7,652 bases of DNA from contig CAKRRN010000053.1 of assembly GCA_934394435.1 (NCBI GenBank), positions 1 to 7,652 on the forward strand, read 5' to 3'. The notes beneath the pieces are model-generated. The model was not told where the DNA came from and searched no databases. It saw nothing but the letters and a program-made list of their open reading frames with translations. The translations under genes were made by a program, and so were the position numbers. This document shows positions 1-6,103 of the stretch, piece after piece. This stretch comes from an uncultured Bacteroidaceae bacterium (GTDB lineage Bacteria; Bacteroidota; Bacteroidia; Bacteroidales; Bacteroidaceae). Each line of letters starts with the position of its first letter. The stretch's first letter is position 1.

Positions 1-74
1 AACTTCATTTATCGGTTTTTCAACTTTCTGATTGTAAGATTTCGGAATTACTATCTGGAGTTTTCGGACAGCCT

Positions 75-89
75 CCCCCCCAAAAAAAA
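75..89. repeat. C7A8 homopolymer tract
   Basis: Seven C residues run directly into eight A residues in the noncoding stretch beyond the end of the minus-strand operon. Such tracts are prone to slippage during replication. No gene start or promoter can be tied to it inside the window, so no role is assigned. The rest of positions 1-122 shows no convincing coding or structural signal. Confidence 0.6.
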
Positions 90-118
90 GGTAGCTTTAC
101 AGGTTATTAGAACCCTGC

Positions 119-167
119 AGAAAATGGCGTATTATACCCAATGACAGATTAGGTATAATACGCCATT
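119..167 (-). terminator. Intrinsic terminator of the minus-strand operon
   Basis: Positions 123-138 (AATGGCGTATTATACC) and 152-167 are exact inverted repeats, giving a 16-bp perfect stem around a 13-nt loop; three more pairs (140-142 with 148-150) are possible inside the loop. Read on the minus strand, the stem is followed by four U residues. It starts 29 nt beyond the lipoprotein stop codon, as expected for the end of the five-gene transcript. The U-tract is short, so the stem may also act mainly as a 3'-end stabiliser. Confidence 0.75.
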
Positions 168-196
168 CAATAAGAAAAACACAGCTATTTTTACCT

Positions 197-736
197 TTAT
201 CGGATATTGATGCTAAGTGTACCTTTTGCATCTCCACTCAGTACAGCAGAGGTTGAATGTATAGAGCCTGAATAGCCGTTTGTGTCACCCACATTACTTC
301 CGTCCCACACCTGCAATCCATCAGAGCTGTAGTTATAAGTAGCAGAGAAACTAATGGTAGCTCTACCCTGAGCATTTGTCGGAATGACAAAGGTATGCTT
401 AGGATTACCATTATTACCTGCATCATAATTAACATGGTACTGTTTGGTTAAAATACTATCCTTATAACTTCCGCCTTCCCCATCTGTGTAAACCTGACAC
501 GTAAGGCTCCATTTATAATAGGTACTGTTGATGTAACGACCCTTCTGATCCTGCACAGCCGTAACCACCAAAGTATCTCCTCCATGAATATCCGTACGAT
601 TGGATATCTTCTGACCATCACGCTCTATTTGGAATCCCTTCCAGGTCGGAGGATAAGCAGTATAATCCTTTTCCTTACACGAAACCATGGTCATCACAAC
701 TGAAACAACCGAAGCAAATATCAAATTCTTTTTCAT
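197..736 (-). CDS. Small secreted lipoprotein of unknown function
   Basis: 179 residues from the ATG at 736. A TTG codon one triplet upstream keeps the frame open, but the ATG is the better start because it overlaps the maf stop codon as TGATG, a classic coupling arrangement. Residues 1-20 form a lipoprotein signal peptide: two Lys, a hydrophobic stretch, then MVSC with Cys20 as the predicted lipidation site. The mature protein begins CKEKD, and its charged +2 to +5 residues could favour surface export in this phylum, though this is weak. The rest is rich in Thr, Ser, Gly, Asn and Tyr with alternating hydrophobic stretches, suggesting a beta-sandwich-like domain. No catalytic motif or known family is recognised. 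It is the last gene of the operon. The envelope location agrees with kdsC upstream, but a functional link is only inference. Confidence 0.85.
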   Translation of the reverse strand: MKKNLIFASVVSVVMTMVSCKEKDYTAYPPTWKGFQIERDGQKISNRTDIHGGDTLVVTAVQDQKGRYINSTYYKWSLTCQVYTDGEGGSYKDSILTKQYHVNYDAGNNGNPKHTFVIPTNAQGRATISFSATYNYSSDGLQVWDGSNVGDTNGYSGSIHSTSAVLSGDAKGTLSINIR

Positions 737-1326
737 CAAAGTATAATAATATTACGTTTTTTTAGTTCTGAATAAAGCCTCTGCACAGGCAATCCCATTA
801 CGTTGAAGTAAGACCCACTGAGCGAGGTTACTCCCACATAACCTATCCACTCCTGTACACCATACGAACCAGCCTTGTCCATGGGAGCATATTTTTCCAC
901 ATAATAATGGATTTCACTTTCCGTAAGGACAGCAAAAGTAACATCTGTGACAGCAGAAAAAGAATAAGTCCATTCCGCTGTACGAAGCGTTACCCCCGTT
1001 ATTACTTGATGGGTCTTTCCAGACAGAAGCCGTAGCATCTCTTCTGCTTCTGCTGGCGAAGAGGGCTTACCCAGCACACAACCATCTACCCATACGATGG
1101 TATCTGCCGTAATAAGCAGTTCATCAGATGTCAATTCATAGGCTTCAGACTTCTCTCTGCTGATATACTCTGGTATCTGCGTCATAGAAAGTCCACTGGG
1201 ATACGATTCCTTGATGCCATTTTTCAAGCGAACCTCAAAATCCAGATTAAGTCCAGCAAGCAACTCACGTCGGCGTGGGGAGTTGCTTGCCAATATAATT
1301 TTCTTACTGGTTTTCATTTTCCCCAT
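736..1326 (-). CDS. maf: Maf-family nucleotide pyrophosphatase (YhdE type)
   Basis: 196 residues, normal length for the family. Maf proteins hydrolyse nucleoside triphosphates to the monophosphate and pyrophosphate in the cytoplasm; the YhdE branch prefers dTTP, UTP and modified pyrimidine nucleotides and is thought to clean the nucleotide pool. Visible signatures are ASNSPRR (13-19, phosphate loop), DTIV (75-78, with the likely catalytic Asp75), GKP (86-88), SGKTH (102-106), DKAGSYGVQ (150-158) and GSYFNVMGLP (171-180). The last two resemble the YhdE rather than the YceF subgroup. The start could instead be Met4 (position 1317), since the conserved region begins just after it. It follows kdsC after a 66-nt gap, the only gap in the operon, and its TGA stop overlaps the lipoprotein ATG by 1 nt. 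Older names call it a septum-formation inhibitor. Confidence 0.95.
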   Translation of the reverse strand: MGKMKTSKKIILASNSPRRRELLAGLNLDFEVRLKNGIKESYPSGLSMTQIPEYISREKSEAYELTSDELLITADTIVWVDGCVLGKPSSPAEAEEMLRLLSGKTHQVITGVTLRTAEWTYSFSAVTDVTFAVLTESEIHYYVEKYAPMDKAGSYGVQEWIGYVGVTSLSGSYFNVMGLPVQRLYSELKKRNIIIL

Positions 1327-1392
1327 CTAATATATAATTATATAATGTACGCGCAAGGCACTTATGCATAGATACATTCCTACCCCCCTCAT

Positions 1393-1911
1393 TCACCATC
1401 CAAAGGCTTTCTCGTCAGACATCCATTTGTCTTGGGCACGTAGCACTTGTTCCACAACATCACGTCCACATCCGTATCCTCCACGCTGATGGCTGACGTA
1501 TACGCTTATCTGACGTATCTCAGGAGCAGCATCTGCTGGGCAGCAAGGACACCCACAAAGGCTCATCACCTGAAAGTCAGGTATGTCATCACCCATATAA
1601 AGTACTTCGCCATCATGCAGGTCATAACGTTTGAGCAAATCTCTGTAAGTATCCACCTTGGTCGAACAACCCATAAAGATTTCTTTTATGCCTAAACCTT
1701 GATAGCGAACCCGTATGGCTTCCACATTTGCCCCTGTTATAATTCCCACCAGCAAGCCTCTCTTTACCGCCAGCTGCAAGGCATATCCGTCTTTTATGTT
1801 TACCGTACGCAGAGGAACCCCCTGGGCATCCATAGTAATGGTTTCTGCGCTCAGAACACCGTCTACATCAAAGAACAGAGCCTTAATCTTCCTTAAATCG
1901 TAATTTATCAT
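1393..1911 (-). CDS. kdsC: KDO-8-phosphate phosphatase (KdsC-type HAD hydrolase)
   Basis: 172 residues, a full-length capless HAD phosphatase of the KdsC/YrbI class. It removes phosphate from 3-deoxy-D-manno-octulosonate 8-phosphate to release KDO, the sugar linking lipid A to the rest of the lipopolysaccharide. All HAD motifs are present: FFDVDGVL with nucleophile Asp15 and acid/base Asp17, IITG with Thr59, Lys85, and GDDIPD with Asp108/Asp109. The family-typical NIKDGYALQ (38-46) and the C-terminal GGYGCGRDVVE segment (144-154) place it in KdsC rather than a general HAD group. A Cys-rich patch (CGCPCC, 119-124) sits where the family is usually less Cys-rich. Its start overlaps the DUF2520 gene by 29 nt. 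KdsC-like enzymes can act on related ulosonic acid phosphates, so the exact sugar is not proven. Confidence 0.93.
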   Translation of the reverse strand: MINYDLRKIKALFFDVDGVLSAETITMDAQGVPLRTVNIKDGYALQLAVKRGLLVGIITGANVEAIRVRYQGLGIKEIFMGCSTKVDTYRDLLKRYDLHDGEVLYMGDDIPDFQVMSLCGCPCCPADAAPEIRQISVYVSHQRGGYGCGRDVVEQVLRAQDKWMSDEKAFGW

Positions 1912-2611
1912 CGTGTATATAGTTGCTTAAGAGTGCGTACACTTTTCTCATCTCCTCATCTGGCAACATGGCTTTCTGCGCATCCATGACGTTGGTGTCC
2001 CATCTGACAGCCGGTCCTGTTTGTGCCTCATAAGGTAGCAGTTCATGCACCTTGGCTGCTGTTTCATCTATCAAAGGCAACAGCACACTGAACGGAATAT
2101 CCTCTGCTCGAAGCAAACGATAAGCCATAGAGTATAGACTATTGGTAAAATTCGAACAGAAGACTGCCGCCAGGTGAATCTGCTTTCTTTGTTCGGAACC
2201 AAGGATATGTACGCTATTACTAAGGGAACATGCTATATTTTTCAGCAAGGGCAAATCTGTATCACTCTCCACAAACAATGGTACACGACTGAAATCTATC
2301 TGCCTGCTTTTTGAGAGTGTCTGCAAGGGGTATAGCACACCACGATGTTTCTGAGGTAAAACATCTATAGAGACACTACCCGCAGTATGAACCACAAGGC
2401 CCTGCACATGTAGAAGTTCCTGTGCCACCTGCATAATACATCTATCAGGCACAGCTATGATATATATGTCAGCAGAAGGAGGTATGGGAGCAACACGTGT
2501 GCGTCCGCCCACTGACGTCACTTCATATCCTGCTTCCAAAAGTGCCTGCCTCAACCGAGTAGCCACATTGCCATTACCTATCAGTACTGCTCTGTATGTA
2601 CACGATCCCAT
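1883..2611 (-). CDS. Rossmann-fold DUF2520 protein
   Basis: 242 residues. The N-terminal half is a Rossmann dinucleotide-binding domain: a beta strand leads into IGNGNVA (11-17), and ADIYIIAVPD (47-56) forms the strand and loop typical of the F420/ketopantoate-reductase-like superfamily. HTAGSV (75-80) and GVLYPLQTLS (91-100) are characteristic of the DUF2520 group. The C-terminal half is helical, with the family hallmark HLAAVFCSNFTNSLY (146-160) and a late TGPAVRWD segment (198-205). The fold predicts NAD(P)-dependent reduction or oxidation in the cytoplasm, but the substrate is not known to me. Both ends overlap neighbours, by 31 nt with the nitroreductase gene and 29 nt with kdsC, so co-translation is likely. 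The DUF2520-kdsC-maf order is, from memory, common in Bacteroidales. Confidence 0.9.
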   Translation of the reverse strand: MGSCTYRAVLIGNGNVATRLRQALLEAGYEVTSVGGRTRVAPIPPSADIYIIAVPDRCIMQVAQELLHVQGLVVHTAGSVSIDVLPQKHRGVLYPLQTLSKSRQIDFSRVPLFVESDTDLPLLKNIACSLSNSVHILGSEQRKQIHLAAVFCSNFTNSLYSMAYRLLRAEDIPFSVLLPLIDETAAKVHELLPYEAQTGPAVRWDTNVMDAQKAMLPDEEMRKVYALLSNYIHDDKLRFKED

Positions 2612-3108
2612 TTCAGTCGTTCTTCGTTCTGAGGTTTACGCTCCATACCTTTATGCCCCACTGCCACCAGACAACATACACCATGACTGGCAGGAACACC
2701 CAACAGTTCTCTAACAACCTGTTCTGAATCCTGCCCATTCTGAGTCTTTCGACCTCTAATCTGAACCCAGCAAGCACCTAATCCTAAATCCTCAGCTTGA
2801 AGAAGCAGACAGGTTGCAGCCACAGAAGCGTCCTCCACCCATACTTCGCTGAGATTTCTGTCTGCCAACACAGCAATGACCAAAGGTGCTCCCGAAACAA
2901 ACTCCGCCCCCATAGCCTTGCTTTGGCTCAAAGCCTGTATAGTGTCTGTATTCTGCACTACCACAAATTCATAACTATGCAGACCTTTGCTACTGGGAGC
3001 CATCAAAGCCGCACGCATCAACTGACGTACATTCTCCTCGCTGACCTTCTCTTCTGTAAACTTGCGGTGCGAGCGACGCAAGGTAAGTAATTCACTTATA
3101 CTATTCAT
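2581..3108 (-). CDS. Nitroreductase-family FMN oxidoreductase
   Basis: 175 residues, a compact member of the nitroreductase superfamily, whose members use FMN and NAD(P)H to reduce nitro compounds, quinones, flavins or other acceptors, normally as homodimers. RRSHRKF (11-17) is the N-terminal FMN-phosphate contact motif. APSSKGLHSYEFVVV (37-51) is the usual A-P-S-x-x-x-x-x-W/Y-F region, with Tyr46 where many relatives have Trp. LGLGACWVQIRG (108-119) is the second conserved flavin-site segment. The physiological substrate cannot be read from sequence. It is the first gene of the minus-strand operon, 31 nt overlapping DUF2520, with a promoter candidate about 40 nt upstream of its ATG. The gene immediately divergent is the TonB-dependent receptor. 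Confidence 0.92.
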   Translation of the reverse strand: MNSISELLTLRRSHRKFTEEKVSEENVRQLMRAALMAPSSKGLHSYEFVVVQNTDTIQALSQSKAMGAEFVSGAPLVIAVLADRNLSEVWVEDASVAATCLLLQAEDLGLGACWVQIRGRKTQNGQDSEQVVRELLGVPASHGVCCLVAVGHKGMERKPQNEERLKWDRVHTEQY

Positions 3109-3145
3109 TTGAGTCTATTTATTCTGCAAATTCCATCTGTATGCG

Positions 3146-3180
3146 CAAAGTTAAGAAAAAGTTGGACTGAGATATACAAA
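3146..3180 (-). promoter_or_regulatory. Bacteroidota-type promoter for the nitroreductase operon
   Basis: On the minus strand, TAACTTTG (3153-3146) matches the TAnnTTTG -7 box exactly. A TTTG at 3180-3177 could be the -33 element, separated by 23 nt, a little longer than usual. Transcription would start near 3139, leaving a leader of about 30 nt before the ATG at 3108. No equally good box was found on the plus strand for the divergent receptor gene in this 97-nt gap. Confidence 0.55.
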
Positions 3181-3205
3181 AAACGGGGTCTTTTGCGTTT
3201 ATTAA

Positions 3206-5602
3206 ATGATGAGACACTGGAGAATTCTCCTTTTTACCTATATATTATGCGTCCCTTTCTTGTGTTTGGCACAGACGGAAGAAAAGGACACTGCACTTGT
3301 TCACCTAAAAGGACGCGTTGTGGACGAGGATGGAGAAGCTGTATCGCTATGCATGGTCACTGCTCAAGGTCAATCTTCTACAACTGCGAATTTGGATGGT
3401 CAATACACATTGACGTTCCACACGGCCGACAGCGTAGTCATTATCTATCGTATGATGGGCTACGAACAGCGACGCAGAGTGCTCAAAAAACCCCAAGGAA
3501 GACTTACGCTAAATGTCATCATGCGAAGTGGAGCAAAAGAGATGAACGAAGTGATGGTGACTGACGTGCGCAGACAGATGGGAAGCACACAAGAGCTAAA
3601 TACCAAGGACCTGAAACGTATGCCCAGTACCTCTGGCAATGCCGTGGAAGAACTGGTGGCCACACAGGCTGGTGTAAGCACTCACAACGAATTATCAAGC
3701 CAATACAACGTGCGAGGTGGATCATTCGACGAAAATTGTGTGTACATCAATGGTGTAGAGATTTACCGTCCCTTACTCATCAGCAGTGGACAACAAGAGG
3801 GTTTGTCGGTCATCAATAGTGACATGGTAGAGAAGGTAAACTTCAGCGCAGGAGGATTCGAAGCCAAATACGGAGACCGTATGAGTAGTGTTTTGGACAT
3901 CACCTATGCCCGTCCACAAAAAGCCGAAGGAAGCATACAAGCAAGTCTACTGGGCACAAACATATATGCAGGATACGGAAATAAGAAATTCTCCTTCAGC
4001 AATGGAGTACGCTACAAGACCAATCAGTATATGCTGGGAAGTCTGGAGACAAAAGGAGAATACAAACCCAAATTTTTAGACTATCAAGCATACATCAGTT
4101 GGACTCCCAACAAGAAATGGGCATTCGATGCCATCGGTTACATCAGTCAAAACAAATATAACTTCCAGCCAGCCAGCCGTGAGACAAAGTTTGGAACAAT
4201 GGAAGATGTAAAGAGTTTCAAAGTATATTTCGATGGACAAGAGCGTGATCTTTTCCGCACCCTCTTCGGAACCATGAAAATATCACGCCAGGCAGGCAAC
4301 ACCGGACGCTTGAGCCTTTCTGCCTCTGCTTTCAGTACTCGTGAGCGTGAAGCATATGACATACAAGGTCAATACTGGCTCAACGAGACCAACGGAGACG
4401 AGCAACTGGGCGTGGGCACTTATATGGAACATGCACGTAATTTCCTCATCAGTCACTCTGAGACTTTAAAAGCCAGTTACGAAGTAAAGAAGAACAAGCA
4501 TAACATTCAGACCGGACTTACCTGGCGACATGAGCATATAAAGGAGCATAGCAACGAATGGGAATACAGAGACAGTAGCGGATACAGCGTGCCCCACACA
4601 GGTGATGCACTTAACATCATCTACAACCAGAGAAGCGAGAATGTTATCAGTTCCAGCCACACAGAACTTTATGTACAGGACACATATCGGACAGAGAATA
4701 AACTGGGCATTCTGACTGTGAACTACGGAGCAAGACTCAGCCAATGGAGCTGGAACAGAGAATGGCTCTTCAGCCCAAGAGTGAGCCTTGGCTATGTCCC
4801 TGCAGGAAACGATAATCTGACCTTTCGCTTGGCAACAGGACTTTATTATCAAAGACCATTCTATAAGGAACTAAGGGATACGGTGACTACTAATGGTAAC
4901 ACCACAGTCAGGCTGAATGAAGACATCAAGTCTCAACGTTCTTATCAGATTCTGTTATCTATGGATTATAAATTCAAATTAGCAAACAGGCCATTCAAAT
5001 TCTCTACAGAACTATATTATAAAGCGCAGAGCAGACTCAACCCATACAATGTGGATAACGTAAAAATCGTTTATTACGGAAACAACTGTGCCACAGGTTA
5101 TGTAGTGGGAGCTGACTTCAAACTCTTTGGCGAATTCGTTCCTGGTACAGATTCATGGATCAGTTTCGGACTTATGAAGGCGCAGATGAGGTTAAATGGG
5201 AAGAGCATTCCGCAACCCACAGACCAACGCTATAATATCAACTTTTTCTTCAGTGACTATTTCCCAGGTACAACACGCTGGAAGATGAACTTAAAAGCCA
5301 GCTTTGCCGATGGATTACCATTCGGTCCACCACATACAGGACTCGAACGCAATGTCTTCAGAGCACCTGCCTATAAGCGTGTAGATATAGGTATGAATTA
5401 CCGCTTACTGGATAACGAGGACAGACACATGCGACGCAATGTGGTAAAAAACATATGGTTAGGACTTGACTGCTTTAATATATTTGGACTAAACAACGTA
5501 AGTGGCTACTACTGGGTCACCGATGTCAGCAATCGCCAGTATGCAGTTCCCAACTATCTTACAGGACGTATGATAAATGCACGCATACTGGTGGAATTTT
5601 GA
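3206..5602 (+). CDS. TonB-dependent outer-membrane receptor
   Basis: 798 residues. Residues 1-22 form a signal peptide with likely cleavage after LCLA, before Gln23. Residues about 33-108 match the carboxypeptidase-regulatory-like beta domain common in Bacteroidota receptors (LKGRVVDEDGEAV start, LDGQYTLTF centre). A TonB-box-like EVMVTD lies at 115-120. The plug spans roughly 130-235, with SQYNVRGGSFDENCVYING (165-183) and GGFEAKYGDRMSSVLDI (216-232). The rest is a 22-strand-type barrel rich in alternating aromatic residues, ending ARILVEF with the terminal Phe needed for barrel insertion. It takes up a substrate across the outer membrane using TonB/ExbB/ExbD energy. It is shorter than SusC proteins (about 1000 residues), and no SusD follows, so a small ligand (metal complex, vitamin, peptide) is as plausible as a glycan. 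Start is the first of two adjacent ATGs; the second is equally possible. Confidence 0.95.
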   Translation: MMRHWRILLFTYILCVPFLCLAQTEEKDTALVHLKGRVVDEDGEAVSLCMVTAQGQSSTTANLDGQYTLTFHTADSVVIIYRMMGYEQRRRVLKKPQGRLTLNVIMRSGAKEMNEVMVTDVRRQMGSTQELNTKDLKRMPSTSGNAVEELVATQAGVSTHNELSSQYNVRGGSFDENCVYINGVEIYRPLLISSGQQEGLSVINSDMVEKVNFSAGGFEAKYGDRMSSVLDITYARPQKAEGSIQASLLGTNIYAGYGNKKFSFSNGVRYKTNQYMLGSLETKGEYKPKFLDYQAYISWTPNKKWAFDAIGYISQNKYNFQPASRETKFGTMEDVKSFKVYFDGQERDLFRTLFGTMKISRQAGNTGRLSLSASAFSTREREAYDIQGQYWLNETNGDEQLGVGTYMEHARNFLISHSETLKASYEVKKNKHNIQTGLTWRHEHIKEHSNEWEYRDSSGYSVPHTGDALNIIYNQRSENVISSSHTELYVQDTYRTENKLGILTVNYGARLSQWSWNREWLFSPRVSLGYVPAGNDNLTFRLATGLYYQRPFYKELRDTVTTNGNTTVRLNEDIKSQRSYQILLSMDYKFKLANRPFKFSTELYYKAQSRLNPYNVDNVKIVYYGNNCATGYVVGADFKLFGEFVPGTDSWISFGLMKAQMRLNGKSIPQPTDQRYNINFFFSDYFPGTTRWKMNLKASFADGLPFGPPHTGLERNVFRAPAYKRVDIGMNYRLLDNEDRHMRRNVVKNIWLGLDCFNIFGLNNVSGYYWVTDVSNRQYAVPNYLTGRMINARILVEF

Positions 5603-5621
5603 AAAAAGCAGGTATACACAC

Positions 5622-5652
5622 TTGTCATTAAGAAGTTTATTGTGTAACTTTG
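5622..5652 (+). promoter_or_regulatory. Bacteroidota-type promoter for the epimerase gene
   Basis: TTG at 5622-5624 and TAACTTTG at 5645-5652 are separated by 20 nt, an excellent fit to the -33/-7 pattern of the Bacteroidota housekeeping sigma factor. Transcription would start near 5659, giving a leader of about 40 nt that is very A-rich just before the ATG at 5699, typical of translation starts in this phylum. A TACACA (5615-5620) / TGTGTA (5641-5646) inverted repeat brackets the spacer and overlaps the -7 box; it could be an operator but is short. Confidence 0.75.
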
Positions 5653-5698
5653 TAGAAACATAGACACACAAATTAAGACAACTAAAAACAAAAAAGTC

Positions 5699-6103
5699 AT
5701 GAAGATTTCACGTATTGAGCATTTGGGCATTGCTGTACAGAGTATTGACGCTGTATTGCCCTACTTCCGCGATGTATTAGGTTTGGAAGTGTATAAGACA
5801 GAAGTAGTAGAAGACCAAAAGGTAAAGACCGCCTTTCTGAAAGTTGGCGAAGTTAAGTTGGAACTGCTGGAACCCACATGTCCCGAAAGTACCGTACAGA
5901 AATACTTGGATAATGGTGGACGTGGTGTACACCATGTAGCGTTCAAGGTAGAGGATGGCGTTAGCGAAGCTCTCGCCATGTGCGACGAGAAAGGAATACG
6001 CCTCATTGATAAAGCTCCACGCAATGGAGCTGATGGTCTTCACATCGCATTCCTGCATCCCAAGAGCACATGCGGCATCCTGACAGAATTATGCGAGGAA
6101 TAA
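5699..6103 (+). CDS. mce: Methylmalonyl-CoA epimerase
   Basis: 134 residues, the normal length for this VOC (glyoxalase-fold) enzyme. It interconverts the (R) and (S) forms of methylmalonyl-CoA in the cytoplasm, linking B12-dependent methylmalonyl-CoA mutase to methylmalonyl-CoA decarboxylase in succinate-to-propionate fermentation. The two beta-alpha-beta-beta-beta halves begin with IEHLGIAV (6-13) and GVHHVAFKV (76-84). His8, His79 and Glu130 are the likely metal ligands by family comparison, and KLELLEP (53-59) is the conserved strand between them. In many Bacteroidales this gene precedes mmdA and the other decarboxylase subunits; here none follow. Instead its last 13 nt overlap the start of the secreted DUF1080 gene. 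It has its own promoter 47 nt upstream of the ATG. Confidence 0.95.
   Translation: MKISRIEHLGIAVQSIDAVLPYFRDVLGLEVYKTEVVEDQKVKTAFLKVGEVKLELLEPTCPESTVQKYLDNGGRGVHHVAFKVEDGVSEALAMCDEKGIRLIDKAPRNGADGLHIAFLHPKSTCGILTELCEE

Noticed and set aside
1331..1344. 14-bp AT palindrome (TATATAATTATATA) in the kdsC-maf gap as a promoter or operator
   Set aside because: Pure A/T palindromes are expected by chance in intergenic DNA, and no TAnnTTTG box accompanies it.
3188..3195. Possible -7 box (GTCTTTTG) for the receptor gene
   Set aside because: Matches only the TTTG half and would leave almost no leader before the ATG at 3206.
3109..3564. Plus-strand open frame of 151 codons at the start of the receptor gene
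   Set aside because: Its second half overlaps the signal peptide and extension domain of the receptor in another frame and it shows no domain; a shadow frame.
4466..4852. Minus-strand open frame of 128 codons inside the receptor gene
   Set aside because: Antisense to a well-supported coding region with clear receptor motifs on the plus strand.
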